64,000 nucleotides of DNA, from NCBI RefSeq assembly GCF_036324505.1, contig NC_086361.1, forward strand, positions 3,917,196-3,981,195, read 5' to 3'. The position numbers and the translations under genes are program-made. The stretch comes from Eleginops maclovinus. Taxonomy: Eukaryota; Chordata; Actinopteri; Perciformes; Eleginopidae. Positions 23,377-35,021 of this stretch are shown one piece after another (position 1 is the first letter of the stretch; each line of letters begins with the position of its first letter). The notes beneath the pieces are model-generated. The model was not told the DNA's origin and did no database searches. It worked only from the letters and a program-made list of their open reading frames with translations.

Positions 23377-23689
23377 AATATGAAGCGATCCGGTACAGTC
23401 TGAGTTCTATTATTTGTACAATGCTTTGGCAATACAGTTTGTTATTATTATCAGCCTGATAAAGCTATTATTTTAGTTTTACAACCAGAGAAATAATCTA
23501 AATTCATGGATCTAAGAGTGCGTCTAAAATCAAAAAGCGTTTAAAGATGGTAACCTTTTTTATAAATGTAAAAAATGTCCAACCTTTCTTTAGGTAAAGA
23601 TTTCAGCATTTAAATTGTATTTAAAACTGTTGCTCTGTGAGGGAGATATAGAAACTTTATGTTAATTCTTGGACATTGGAACAATCTTG

Positions 23690-23878
23690 TGTGTGTGTGT
23701 GTGTTTGTGGGGGGGGGGGGTGGGTGTGTGTTTTAGTATAGTGAGGCAAATATTAACTTTGTTCAAAGTACATTACTCCCGAATTACGATGCACAAATGT
23801 CAGCAGGGTTAATGTATCTTTGTGAAATCCAGCTCTACAGCAGCATGACTCAACCCCCCCCCCCCCCCCCCCCCCCCT
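23690..23878. repeat. GT/G-run and poly-C tract
   Basis: (GT)n followed by ten Gs near 23709-23720, and a homopolymer of over 20 Cs at about 23853-23877. Confidence 0.9.
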
Positions 23879-23879
23879 C

Positions 23880-25160
23880 CAACAATCAGCATAATTGAAT
23901 GCACATTGCCCAGAATCATACATAGGTGTCTAAGAAGGCTTCTGTTAATCGAAACGGCAACAGATTGGTTTTTACTTGGTCATTGGAAGTTTCGATCTTT
24001 CATTTGGGACCCTTTATTTTTTATTTAGAGATCAAAAATATTTTCAACCTATGACTCATCCTGGGTTCAACTGGGTTTTAATCAAGAAGACTTCCAATCA
24101 ATGTGAACTCAGCTCACAGTGCAATGTCCATCACAAAAATAAACAACAAAAAGACACAGACTGACCGAAATAAACACTATTTAGATTTTTAACTTCTGGG
24201 TGATTCTCAGAATCGGGTGCCCTTTGGGTCTTTTTTTTTTTTGGAGAAAAAGCCCGTAAAATATTGCATTTCTAATCATTACATTTGATAGTGGACAACT
24301 TAAACCTTTGAGAAAACACATTTTCCCACCTTAGGCATAAAATCCCAATAACTAGGAATTTAATTTCTACCCCTGTAGTTTTGAGTTCAACCCCGTCACA
24401 GACAACTTGGACTCTGTGTGGCTATGATTCGAAAAGATATTCAAGTTAATTTGTGTTGAACCTCAATAATCGGATGTCCCTTGTAAGAATGATTACAGAC
24501 AGTTCACATTAACGTCTACCATTTAGTCATCTAACAAATGTCAAACATTCAACCCTGTCAAAAGTTCCACCCTGTTATAATAAAGAATGTGTCTGGGTTG
24601 AAGTTCTTGACAAAAAGTAGCCATAAGACCTTGTTTAGGATATAGCACCACATGGAATTGAAGGACATCATCAAATTGTAATATTTAGCAAAACTATTGT
24701 TTATTTTTTCCTAAACAATTATTTGCTATCATTAATTCATAAAACAGAGTTTAAATGTTGAGGTTGACAATCTCAATCTGGCAATACAAAAATGAGTAAG
24801 CAAGGATACTGACACTTGCCTTTCTTTGCCACCTTTTCTTCCAAAACACTTTTGTGATGTCATTCCCTCAATGCAGATTTCACATTGACTGATCCCTTAT
24901 TTAAATACGGGGGTTAATGGTATGTCATGATGGGGTTGAAACAAACTGGGGGACGTGTGTCAATATTGCAGTTTAATACATATTTCATGTATTTTTTCAG
25001 ATATGTTTTTGTATCAGTTAAAGTAGACAAGCATATGATTATATAAGCAGCAACATTTTGGTAGAATTGGCCATTTGTATTTGTTTAATATTCAATGAAT
25101 ATGTAATGATGGTTAGTGAGGACATGCAAATATGTCTGTTGTCTGCTAAAAAGACAACCA
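23880..25160. other. No gene recognised
   Basis: A+T-rich DNA with no reading frame or repeat that I can name. Confidence 0.5.
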
Positions 25161-25167
25161 ATTCTTT

Positions 25168-25199
<32 letters not shown>

Positions 25200-25202
<3 letters not shown>

Positions 25203-28200
25203 GCATGGCACGGTTTTGGTGAAAAAACCGAACCGTACGGTTTGCTTGCCACGGTGCGGTGCGTCTGTGCACCGTACGGAGTCCACGGTTTTTTTTTTGT
25301 TTTTTTTTTCTCCAGACGTTCGACGTTGCATTGTAGCCTAATGCCCGTATGTTACCACGTGGTTTTCATTCGCGCGAAAGAAGCGAAAGCTAAGAGGTCG
25401 AGGTGTGTCAGCGTGTACAAACATGGCAAGTGGGAGAGGAGAAGGCGGGCCGCCTAGGCCGGAGATAGAGGATGCTCCGGGGTTGTTTAAATCAGGTGTG
25501 TGGGATCATTTCGGATTCCCCATCACATACGATGATACTGGCAATAAAAACGTCGATCGAAGTATTACAATATGCAAGCATTGCAAAACTCGCATTGGCT
25601 ACGCTAGTGGAAACACTTCCAATATGTCCGGACATTTACGAAGACTTCACCCAAGTGTGTCCGTAGAGGTGAGGAGAGGAGAGCCAGCCAAAAAAACATT
25701 CACAATCAGTGCGGCATTTAAACAGCCTATGGCTGGGGACACAGCCAAGGTGAAATCAATTTCCAAAGCTATTGGTATATTCATCGCAAAAGACATGCAG
25801 CCCTACAGCGTGGTGGAGGGTGAAGGCTTTATGAATATGGTGAAGGTACTGGAGCCGCGGTACGTCATGCCCTCTCGCAGATACTTTGGCACCAATGTGA
25901 TACCCAAGTTATATGACGAGACAAGGGAGGAAATAGTGACGGAGTTGTCTTTGGCATGCCACGTAGCTCTGACGACAGATGGATGGACTTCTAGGTCCAC
26001 GGAAAGTTACCTGACAGTGACTGCCCACCACATTAATCCCCAATGGGAGTTACGAAGCTGCGTATTACAAACGCACCCAATATACGACAGCCACACAAGC
26101 GAATTTCTTTCCAAAAAGCTACGAGAGGTGGTGGAGGAATGGAAGTTGGAGAGGGACAACGGCACCATTCCTGTCACAACGGACAATGCCAGGAACATAG
26201 TGAATGCAGTAGGTTTGACGGAGGGGCTTGGGCCACAGATCTCCTGCTTTGCTCATAACAGTCAACCACAGCCCAAATCTCACGACTGCTGGCGAGAGTC
26301 AGAAAGGTGGTTACTTTTTTCCATCGAAGCACAACAGCCGCCTTCATCCTGAAAACAAAGCAGGACATGCTGACGTTGCCAGACCACAAGTTAATTCACG
26401 ACGTGCCAACTCGTTGGAACTCCACCTACGATATGTTGGAGCGCTATGTGGAGCAACAGGCGGCCATCTATTCCGCCGTGACGGACAAAGACATAAAAAG
26501 AAAAAAACAAGGACATTTCCCTGTTAAACGACAATGAAACAAAGCTGACTGAGGGCCTCATTGATGTTCTTAAGCCACTGAAGAATGTGACCACCCTGAT
26601 GAGCACAGAAACATCCCCCTCTGTCTCAATGATTATGCCACTGCAGAGGATGGTACTAAAAACAATGACGCCAAGTGCAGAAGACAGTTCTGCCATCAAA
26701 GACGCCAAGGCAGCAATCACCAAAGACATTCAATCGAGATACAGTGATCCAAGCATACAGGATTATCTGCACAGAGCCACAGCACTGGATCCGAGGTTCA
26801 AGTCCTTGCCTTATCTGGATGAAGCCTGTCTAAAGAAAATCTGGGATGATCTCACATTGGAAATTGTGAACCTCGAAAAGCAGGTAGGCTATTCTGATTT
26901 TCTGGTGTATATAGGCCTAAATGTTATTTATCAATTATAAACTGGATTTAATCTTTTTTTTGCCTTTGTAATATGTTTATCTTCCACACTGCCCTGTGCA
27001 ACATACTGTAACTGTGTCACTGTCATGAGTGCTTTATGTCATTAACATTTCCCAAATGTCTATTTTATTTTCTGAATCTTGTCAGGCTCAACAACACCGT
27101 GAAGCCCAGGCAGCCAGTTCATCCCCAGGAGCGGAATCCGGGCCGTCAGAGACCTCTCCTCCCCCCCAAAAAAAATCTGCCATGGCAACAGTTTTTGCTG
27201 ATTTTTTTACAACACAGGCAAGAAGCACAAAGCCTTTCCAAGATATAATTCGTGAAGAGGTCACTTCATACAAGGAAACAGGCTGCATCTCTGTGGATGA
27301 AAATCCCCTCGCATGGTGGAAGACCAACGCACATAAGTATCCCCATGTAGCAAAGTTGGCACAACGTGACCTGGCTGTCCCAGGTACATCTGTGCCAAGT
27401 GAGCGGGTTTTTTCCACAGCAGGGGACATTGTAACTGCAAGTAGGTCTCGTCTCTTGCCAGAAAATGTTGACAAACTCATTTTCATGCAGAAGAATATGA
27501 GAATTAAGTGAAAGGGGGAAGGCTGTTTTAAACAGTGCAGTGTTTGGTTCTATTGCAATATTTTATACTGATTGTGTCTGTGTGTATTTTGTTCGAAATT
27601 TTGTTAATATAACAGTGGCACTGGCACTTTAAGTTTAGATACCAAATCCAGCCATATGTTTCAAAGCACTGCACTTTAATTTCAAGTGAAAAAAATACAT
27701 CCTCACTCTCAGGGATTAGAAGAGTTGTTGATTTTGTTTTCTGTTAGGCTGGTTGGATGGTGGGCTCATATTATGTTTACGGCCTCATGTTCTCATAGGC
27801 AATTGTGTTCGCCTGTTCAAAGTACAGCAAACATTCCTGACACTTATTTTGAGTAATAAAGTAAAACATGTTGAAATCATCCATGTCTTCCCTCTTGCTC
27901 TATCAAAATACTACCTTTCTGAGATTGTTAAAACAGTGTGCTTAGAGTCAATTGAAATTCAAGTTTGTGCATTATTATTACATTATAACTATAATTTTAT
28001 ACCCTTTTAAATGCTGTATCCTAAACTATGGTTAGTAATAGCATCTGCCTAAGAATATTCTCAGAGACAGGGCTCCTGTTATAAACTGGCTGTTACCAGA
28101 ATGGCAAGGACCTAGGTGGAATGCATTGCTAAAGGCACTGTGTAATGTCATAGAAGTGTTGTGCTGTGGTAGTAAAATCTTTTCAGTGACTATTACAGTG

Positions 28201-28340
28201 TTCCACTGGTGTAACGGCGTGTATTATGGGGCTACGATAAAAAAGTAAAAAAACACCAAGAACCGTACAAAACCGTAAACCGTGGACCTCAAACCGTGAT
28301 ACACCGTGAACCGTGAGTTTTGTGATCCGTGCCACCCCTA
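25200..28340 (+). mobile_element. hAT (Ac/ZBED-like) transposon inserted in a TA repeat
   Basis: The ends TAGGCATGGCACGG and CCGTGCCACCCCTA form imperfect inverted repeats, and each is bordered by (AT)n DNA (25171-25199 and 28341-28353), so the 8-bp duplication is presumably ATATATAT. Many copies of ACCGT/ACGGT lie in both subterminal regions. It encodes a BED-finger hAT transposase with two frameshifts. Confidence 0.8.
25423..27511 (+). pseudogene. BED-finger hAT transposase (ZBED1/Ac-like), two frameshifts
   Basis: The start MASGRGEGGPPRPEIEDAPG leads to a BED finger (CKHCKTRIGYASGNTSNMSG then HLRRLH). The first catalytic block is VALTTDGWTSRSTESYLTVT, followed by PVTTDNARNIVNAV and ISCFAH. 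A frame change near 26262 leads to LLARVRKVVTFFHRSTTAA and HDVPTRWNSTYDMLERY. A second change at the A-run near 26505 leads to LNDNETKLTEGL and ATALDPRFKSLPYLDE. A probable intron (26885-27086, CAG/GTAGGC...GTCAG) joins to AQQHREAQ and the dimerisation domain (VPSERVFSTAGDIVTASRSR). The last block is intact to a stop at 27511. Only the two shifts prevent a full protein, so decay is recent or partly sequencing error. Confidence 0.85.
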
Positions 28341-28353
28341 ATATATATATATA

Positions 28354-28906
28354 TAGTTTTACATTGTAATGCAAAACACCCTGTTCCATTAATTCATTGC
28401 TTTAAAATACATTTTGTAGTTTACATTCATTTAAATCTTTGAAGTAAGCTTGGGGGACTCAAAGTGCACCCATTTCAGAGAATCACTCTTCTACCTCTCA
28501 CCTTTTTTCCTAAAATGTTGCCTGAACTGCAAATCACAATGCATGTTCAGTCATTTCGAACAGAGATTTGTAGAAAAGAAATCTAAGCAATGTCAAAATA
28601 AAAATATCATGATTTTATCGTTACTGTATTTGTAGAGGCTTAGCCAACGCTTTAAACCTCTGAGTATCTGCTATCTTGGCCTATTTGATGCACACAAAGT
28701 TTGACAGGTGAATAAAAGTCTGATACTAAGTTTCCAGTTAAATACAGTCCATTTATCTCCTGTTACTGGTGTCCATTTAAGTTGCTTCATTTTCTCATTC
28801 ACCATACATAATATTACGGTTAACACAATACTTTTAGCAAATGTTTGTTAACCCGTGGGTGTGTCAGTGTTCTCCGTGGGTGTGTGTGTTCTTCGTGTGT
28901 GCAGAA
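28354..28906. other. No gene recognised
   Basis: A+T-rich DNA between the hAT element and the dispersed repeat. Nothing recognised. Confidence 0.5.
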
Positions 28907-29520
28907 ATGCATACAAAAAGTGTAGAAGCAAAAACATCACAATCCAACACTTTTGTAGCTGTGTAGTCACCACAGAAATAGTGGATTTACAAAATACTGT
29001 GGAGCAGAAACACCTATAGGCTACAGATGTCAGCAGTTGAACAGTAGTATTATGTTGTTGTATCAGGCTGTAGTGCTGAACGAAGCAATTGTTTATTGTT
29101 GCCATTTGCAGCACGTGCATAATGAGACGTAAATTATAGTGTCAATCGGATGTCCTGATCAATCGGTATTTCTTTTTCAGAGGGGATTGACACATTTTCA
29201 GAGGGGATTGACACAAACATGCCTGCGCAGTCGCTAGCACGCCGTCAGGTCATAAGTATGATCCTGCAATAGCGGAGGCTGCATAGCAGCCCTAATGTCA
29301 AAGACTATACATTATACATTATATTTTATTTTTACAAGGATGCAGTGACAAAAATATATGGGAAGGCTAGCCTTCCCTAGCCTACAGTACCCGCCGCCCA
29401 TCAGTAAACAATACTTCGAAGCAGGAGTGTAGCTTTCATTCACTGTTAAGGGGAGCATCAATGTGGAAATGTTGTTATTTTGTCAATGACTCCGATAAAT
29501 CAGCCAAACCAGTTCAGATA
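28907..29520 (+). repeat. Dispersed repeat, copy 2 (partner at 14148-14760)
   Basis: Same order and orientation as copy 1, with small indels (for example CCTATAGGCTACAGATG against CCTATACAGATG). It is followed after a 41-nt hairpin by DNA ending GCACCCCCCACACTTTGGGA at about 29785. Confidence 0.9.
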
Positions 29521-29541
29521 GCAAATATCCTAGCCTACAGT

Positions 29542-29582
29542 GAAACGTAGAAGAAGACAGCCGCTGTCTTCTTCTACGTTTC
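29542..29582. repeat. Perfect 20-bp-arm hairpin
   Basis: GAAACGTAGAAGAAGACAGC (29542-29561), a single C, then its exact reverse complement (29563-29582). Confidence 0.97.
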
Positions 29583-29806
29583 TATCAAAAACTAATAAAT
29601 TATAGTTTTTTGATTTAAAATAAAAGGGATTACAAAGGAAATGTTTATTGTTACTGTTATTTATTGTAGCCTATGGAAAAATCCCTCTTAAAAAACAACA
29701 CTGTAATATTTGTACACCAGACCACCATTACATGTTTCATCTCGCGCACCCCCTGGTGGCAGCTCGCGCACCCCCCACACTTTGGGAATCCCTGCGCTAG
29801 AGAATC

Positions 29807-30759
29807 CTGATTTTCAAATGTTCTCTTTTCGTTTGTAAATCAATGGGAAACGTTTCTTTTTAGACCCAATGATTCCCCTGACCGACACAGAAGTTGTAGT
29901 ACCACCGTCTTTCACTATAACATTTTGTTTCTAGGTCCGGCACACTTCCTGGGGGCTCGGCGAGAAGCGTCTAGCACTTTTTGACTGTTATGATTGCATC
30001 TGGTAAATGGGTCAATGACATATAAGGGTTGGCATGATGACCAATTTAAAAATATATTTTCAACCTGTTAAAACAACATGCCCAAAGACCGTTAGAATGT
30101 ATATTTTGCATTTCTGTTGGTTTCATAGTATTTGATATGACATTTCTACCATTTTTAATCAAATACAGAGCTAATGGCCCATTATTTTGTCAAATGGTGT
30201 AACCACAAAACAATTCATATTCATTTAATATTTCACCCTTCACCCATGTTATGTAAGTGTAGCCATGAAAACAAGTAATTGATTTTCAAATATCACATGA
30301 AAAATATTTTGTTATATCTATTTTTAAATTTAGATTACATGGATTTTTTATCGAGCTGAGCAAGACAGTGTGTTGTTAACATTTAAGTTTTCTGCATATT
30401 CCTTGACCAGTTGGGTAAAAATGGTTTTAAACCACATTACTACAGTGTAGTTAAATACTTGAATCTCATCCATAGTAACTTTTTTGTATAATATGAGATT
30501 TTTGGGAAAAATACTGGTTACGCCAATTGACAAATCGGTTACACCAACTGACCATAAAACATCTACAGCAAAAGGACAAGAAATTGACACAGAAAATAGT
30601 CATCAAGGTAAACTGATTTGGATATTTTAATACTCCATATCAAAAATGATTTCATAACAACAAGAAACAGGATTAATTTGTGATCTATTTCAGTTCAGTT
30701 CTCATACAATTTCATACCCTTTGTTTTCAAAGAGAGTAAGAGAAAGTGTGTGTGAGAGA
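29807..30759. other. No gene recognised
   Basis: 29815-29920 repeats 16105-16215. The rest is A+T-rich with a GA/GT-rich edge at the gap. No enpp2 exon is visible. Confidence 0.5.
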
Positions 30760-31259
30760 NNNNNNNNNNNNNNNNNNNNNNNNNNNNNNNNNNNNNNNNN
30801 NNNNNNNNNNNNNNNNNNNNNNNNNNNNNNNNNNNNNNNNNNNNNNNNNNNNNNNNNNNNNNNNNNNNNNNNNNNNNNNNNNNNNNNNNNNNNNNNNNNN
30901 NNNNNNNNNNNNNNNNNNNNNNNNNNNNNNNNNNNNNNNNNNNNNNNNNNNNNNNNNNNNNNNNNNNNNNNNNNNNNNNNNNNNNNNNNNNNNNNNNNNN
31001 NNNNNNNNNNNNNNNNNNNNNNNNNNNNNNNNNNNNNNNNNNNNNNNNNNNNNNNNNNNNNNNNNNNNNNNNNNNNNNNNNNNNNNNNNNNNNNNNNNNN
31101 NNNNNNNNNNNNNNNNNNNNNNNNNNNNNNNNNNNNNNNNNNNNNNNNNNNNNNNNNNNNNNNNNNNNNNNNNNNNNNNNNNNNNNNNNNNNNNNNNNNN
31201 NNNNNNNNNNNNNNNNNNNNNNNNNNNNNNNNNNNNNNNNNNNNNNNNNNNNNNNNNNN
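30760..31259. other. Assembly gap, 500 N
   Basis: A second run of exactly 500 Ns. The DNA on its right begins inside the block that duplicates the left enpp2 intron. Confidence 0.98.
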
Positions 31260-31260
31260 C

Positions 31261-31500
31261 AATCTTTTAACAAATTGCCCCTCCCCTTTCTATTGTTACC
31301 TAAAGGGATAAAAGACAGATTTGATCAAAAACATTTAAAATTAATGACAAAATGATCACAAGGGCAACATCCTGAGACTGAAAAAGGCCCCAAACACACC
31401 CATCACAGGACGTCCCCGCCCAAATCTTATCACAACAGAAGCCATTGACGACTCAAAGAGCATCTTGTTGGTGGCACGAGCAAAACTGATTTAAAAAAAG
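31261..31500 (+). repeat. Inverted copy of left enpp2 intron block (764-1005)
   Basis: This copy ends at AAAGAAAT only 33 bp before the exon at 31534, whereas in the left gene the same block lies between two earlier exons. The shared 3' part (CACAACAGAAGCCATTGACG through GATTTAAAAAAAGAAAT) is almost identical. Confidence 0.9.
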
Positions 31501-31533
31501 AAATGGTATTGAACTTTGTTTCTTATGCAAAAG

Positions 31534-31685
31534 GCCCCTAACAATGGACGTACGGCAGCCTGAACGAAATGCTGAAAGATCCTCCGTTCGAGCCCAGCAT
31601 GCCAGAGGAAGTGACAGCGCCGTCTCCAGCGTCTGACCCTGACACCGTCGTGAGCCACGACCTGGGCTGCAGCTGTGACGATGAG
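31534..31685 (+). pseudogene. enpp2: enpp2-like exon A with 1-nt frameshift
   Basis: The exon starts GCC CCT AAC AAT GG (APNNG, the family motif) after a TTATGCAAAAG acceptor. The rest (TYGSLNEMLKDPPFEPSMPE and on to LGCSCDDE) is one frame away from it: the glycine codon has two bases instead of three. In the downstream frame TAA occurs at 31539-31541. The donor is GTCACT after GAT GAG. Confidence 0.8.
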
Positions 31686-31859
31686 GTCACTAAAACCATT
31701 CCTGACTTTCAGCTCTATGTTTAACTGTGAAGCACACCAACAATTCCTTAAACCTCTTCAGTATAAATCAATATTTGTGTAAGGGTCATAAAAACATAAA
31801 AACAAGCTGACATAGGCTGACATGTAGAAGATGCCTTCATGTATGTTTTTCTGTTCCAG

Positions 31860-31920
31860 AATAAAGTGGAGGAGACGATTGAAGCCTTCAGTCCTGCACC
31901 TGATGGGATGTACAGTTACA
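31860..31920 (+). CDS. enpp2: enpp2-like exon B (linker)
   Basis: CTGTTCCAG acceptor and GTAGGT donor; 61 nt encoding NKVEETIEAFSPAPDGMYSY. It corresponds by position to the poorly conserved linker after the CxCDD motif of ENPP2. Homology is weak, so the call rests on position and splice sites. Confidence 0.6.
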
Positions 31921-32550
31921 GTAGGTTTCCTCACACTTCAGTCTCTTTTCAGGTGTGAATAGTTGTTTGCTAGTGCTGCAATAAGCACCCTATTTTCTCA
32001 TACTAAAGGTTTTGTTTGGGGAGTATCTTTGAGAGTTCTTTACAGATTGGAATGCTCCCTAAGGCACAGTTGTGTATTTAATATATTGGACTACATTAAT
32101 AACATTTATTGGAGAACAGTACACTGATGAGGAAAATATTGTTCAATTTATTCCAAGTTTGGTAGTAGTGAGGCCACTTAACATATGTAAGTACCTACCA
32201 ATGTGAAGTATGTATTACATTCTAGTAATCAGTTTGAGGGGAGTAACTAGTTACATGTACCGTAACAGTAATCCAATAACAGTTTGAATGTAATTACTGG
32301 ACTATTATGAGAAACTATGTATTTAAATGACAGTCACTCAAAATGCATCTGAATATATAATTTACTGCTCAACGTAGAATGTGACATTCATATTGTTGCA
32401 CTATGAGTAAATGAAGAGTTCATTTCCTTAATTAAGAGATCATTTACTCATTGTATTTAAAAGGATCATTCTAAATGTGTAACCTGTTACATTTAAAAAG
32501 TAACCTTCTCCACACTATAACCTATAGTAATTGTTTTCCTTATTGTACCC
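31921..32550. other. Intron, hAT-like GTAAC-rich fragment
   Basis: Intron DNA. Around 32220-32300 and 32480-32530 it carries GTAACTAGTTACATG and GTAATCCAATAACAG words of the same GTAAC-rich hAT type seen at 13872-14033. No exon found. Confidence 0.4.
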
Positions 32551-32554
32551 CCAA

Positions 32555-32625
32555 CGGCCCCTCTCTCTGTTGTAAAGCGTCCTTGGGTTTCTTGAAAGGC
32601 GCTATATAAATCAAAGTGATTATTA
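32555..32625 (+). mobile_element. LINE/SINE 3' tail (L2-like)
   Basis: The word TTGTAAAGCGTCCTTGGGTT followed by GAAAGGCGCTATATAAATC is a very common 3' end of fish L2-type LINEs and their SINE partners. No coding part is attached. Confidence 0.6.
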
Positions 32626-32697
32626 TTTAGTACACCTTGTATTTCAGTACTGAGCAAAAACTACAAAACTGAAGCACCATTTCCTTATATCACAGCA

Positions 32698-33330
32698 GTG
32701 ACGTGCGGTGAGGGGAGGCAGGTGAGGCCGTGCCTCATAAATGTAATGATCATATTTATCCAGTTGTTGGATTATAAAGTTATTTTCCTTTTAATTTCAC
32801 CAGTTTTACATTATTTTGATCCAAATCGCTGAATTTTCATATTCACGTTCAAACACTGAGAACGGCTGCTCGGTGAGGCACCAACCTGCTGACATGCTAT
32901 ACAGTGAGACTGTAACTGCTGTCTGTCTGTATGTCGCTATTAAAATGTTCAAACACTCTGGCTATATTAACTCATTTCCATACTTTAGCTGGTGTATATA
33001 ATATACAGTGTTTTTTGTCAACTGTATGTCTGTAACGTGTCTCTTGTGCTGAGCAAAACCGCTGCGAAGAGAGACTAGGTGAGGCACGCAGTTCTCCTAC
33101 CTCATGGCAGTGGGTGCTAGTGAGTCCAGTGATTCTTCGTGCGCTGCAGAATAAGTGACAGCGAGCTAAAATTTACAGTTAAGTCAAGTGCAGTCGTTTG
33201 CTTATTTTTTCGTCTCGCCTGACCCTACTTTAGAATGGAGGATTGCATATCCAAACTAAAATGTATGTGTAAGATGCTCTAAGGTTCAAATCTGATTGTG
33301 ATGACGTCAGTGCCTCACCAGCCATGAACT
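32698..33330. mobile_element. Probable non-autonomous DNA element
   Basis: It begins CAGTGACGTGCGGTGAGG and, near its right side, has GTGATGACGTCAGTGCCTCACC, so the ends share GTGAGGC/GCCTCAC words. The wording is familiar from fish hAT MITEs, but no target duplication was found. Confidence 0.4.
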
Positions 33331-34879
33331 TCATTAGGCTGCAAAAGCATAGAGGCCTTTGAGAATTCACCAGTAAACTGCAGCTTTGAAAATATAAATA
33401 GGAAATTAACTAACATTTATTTAGCTTTAAACTTAATTCATACTTATGTATAAAGCAAAGTTTATTATCTGGGTTTATTTTTCTTCAAAAACAAAGTTTT
33501 TCAGCATCCTGTCAGGGAGCCATACACCAGTTTTTGCTTGATGTCAGGATTATAAGTAATCCAAAAAGACTGGGATAGGTTATCAATCTGTGTGTGTTTC
33601 AAGTCTCAAGAAGCTGATTTAGATGGTGCATCAAAAGTAAAATAAGAACTAAAATGCAACTTGGAGCACAGGTATTTCAAAAAGCCCACAAAGTTCTGTT
33701 ATTACACCGGAATGTTTCTCTGAACAGTGAGGTGTTTCCTTCAGCTCCTGACTCCTGCTCTTAAACCAGGTGTCAGGCTGTAAAAATGTGACGCACGCCA
33801 TGTTAATGACAGCTTACATGTTGGTGTTTATAATGAGAGCCAGTGTATGTGTGTGTGTGTGTGTGTGTGTAGGGGCAGAACACGACGGAGGTGCAGGAAC
33901 ATCAAAACATAAACACAAAGGTGTGCAACAACATCAGAAACACACCGACTCTGTCTGTGACCGTGAACACACGTGTTTGTCAGATGTTTACAGGAACATG
34001 CTGCAGGTTTACAAGCTGCAGCTGCTCACATGTGAGACACACACAGGCAGTCTGCAGGGGCCTGGCTTAGGAACCCTGATGGTCATTGGTTCAAGGAACA
34101 AACAGAAAAAGATAATATATGGTGTGTACTAGTAGCTAGAGAGTTACTGATTCACCTCCAGCAGCCTGCTGAGGTATCCCTAGTTTGGGAATTCAATTTG
34201 GGTCTCATCAATGCATGTGTGTTTGTTTTGGGCCTAATATGTGTGTATTTAAACTGTACCTGTATGACAACAAACTGCTTGTGGAGTAAAACGTTTATGT
34301 TGAAAGTGTTAGCTGCAGACCACTATAACCAATTGTTTATACAACCCCTTTTTGTGCATCACTCCTGAACTGATTGAGATGAATAGACGCTTGTTTAATG
34401 GACAAAGGAAGATCCTGAGGAGATTTGAAAAATAAAAGCTTTTGCTAATTCGGTCAAATTGATGACAAAATGAAATAACATTTTATTTATAAATTTGCAT
34501 CTTAAAAAAATAATGACTGAGGCAACATCTCGCAAACCCACACAACTAGACAGCAGCACTTGACATGAATAAATACAAGACATTTCCAAACACAAGCCAC
34601 ACAATATCCTGATCCAAATTAAAAATAAACCAAGGAAATTGCTCCTACAACGTACACAGAAACACACAGGAAAAGGAACTATATCTCGGTCTTGCTCTTT
34701 TTATGCTTGTACGTTTGCGTTTATACAACTCAGTGTTGCAGAATGCATTTTCTACTCTAATCTCATTACACTGAAAGATTTTAAACTAAAGGAGCAGCAG
34801 AGCTACACCAAACTAAATGTATGAAAACCAAATAGGTGAGATATATTTGTCATAATCCTCTCCCGTTTTTGTCTGTCAG
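33331..34879. other. Intron, no exon recognised
   Basis: The exon for the YGRP...LWTSYTV segment of ENPP2 should fall before 34880. I could not find it in any frame. A short (GT)n lies at 33846-33870. An open frame at 33770-34132 has no ENPP similarity. Confidence 0.5.
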
Positions 34880-35021
34880 GAGGACATGACTCCCATCCCG
34901 GAGGTCTCCGCCGGGGCTCAGTGTATCCGAGTGGACCCCAGAGTGTCAGCTGATCACAGTCAGAGCTGCACCGCCTACAGCCAGAACAACCAGCTCACTT
35001 ACGGACCCCTCTTCCCTCCAG
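34880..35021 (+). CDS. enpp2: enpp2-like exon C
   Basis: CTGTCAG acceptor and GTAATC donor; 142 nt. The peptide contains PEVSAGAQCIRVDPRVSADH and then SQSCTAYSQNNQLTYGPLFP, matching the ENPP2 segment with CVRPDVRVSP...YGFLFPP. It is the start of the nuclease-like domain. It ends one base into a Glu codon, which the next exon completes. Confidence 0.88.

Noticed and set aside
33770..34132. 120-codon open frame in the intron as the missing ENPP2 exon
   Set aside because: No YGRP, PLWTSYTV or other ENPP motif; it includes a GT microsatellite.
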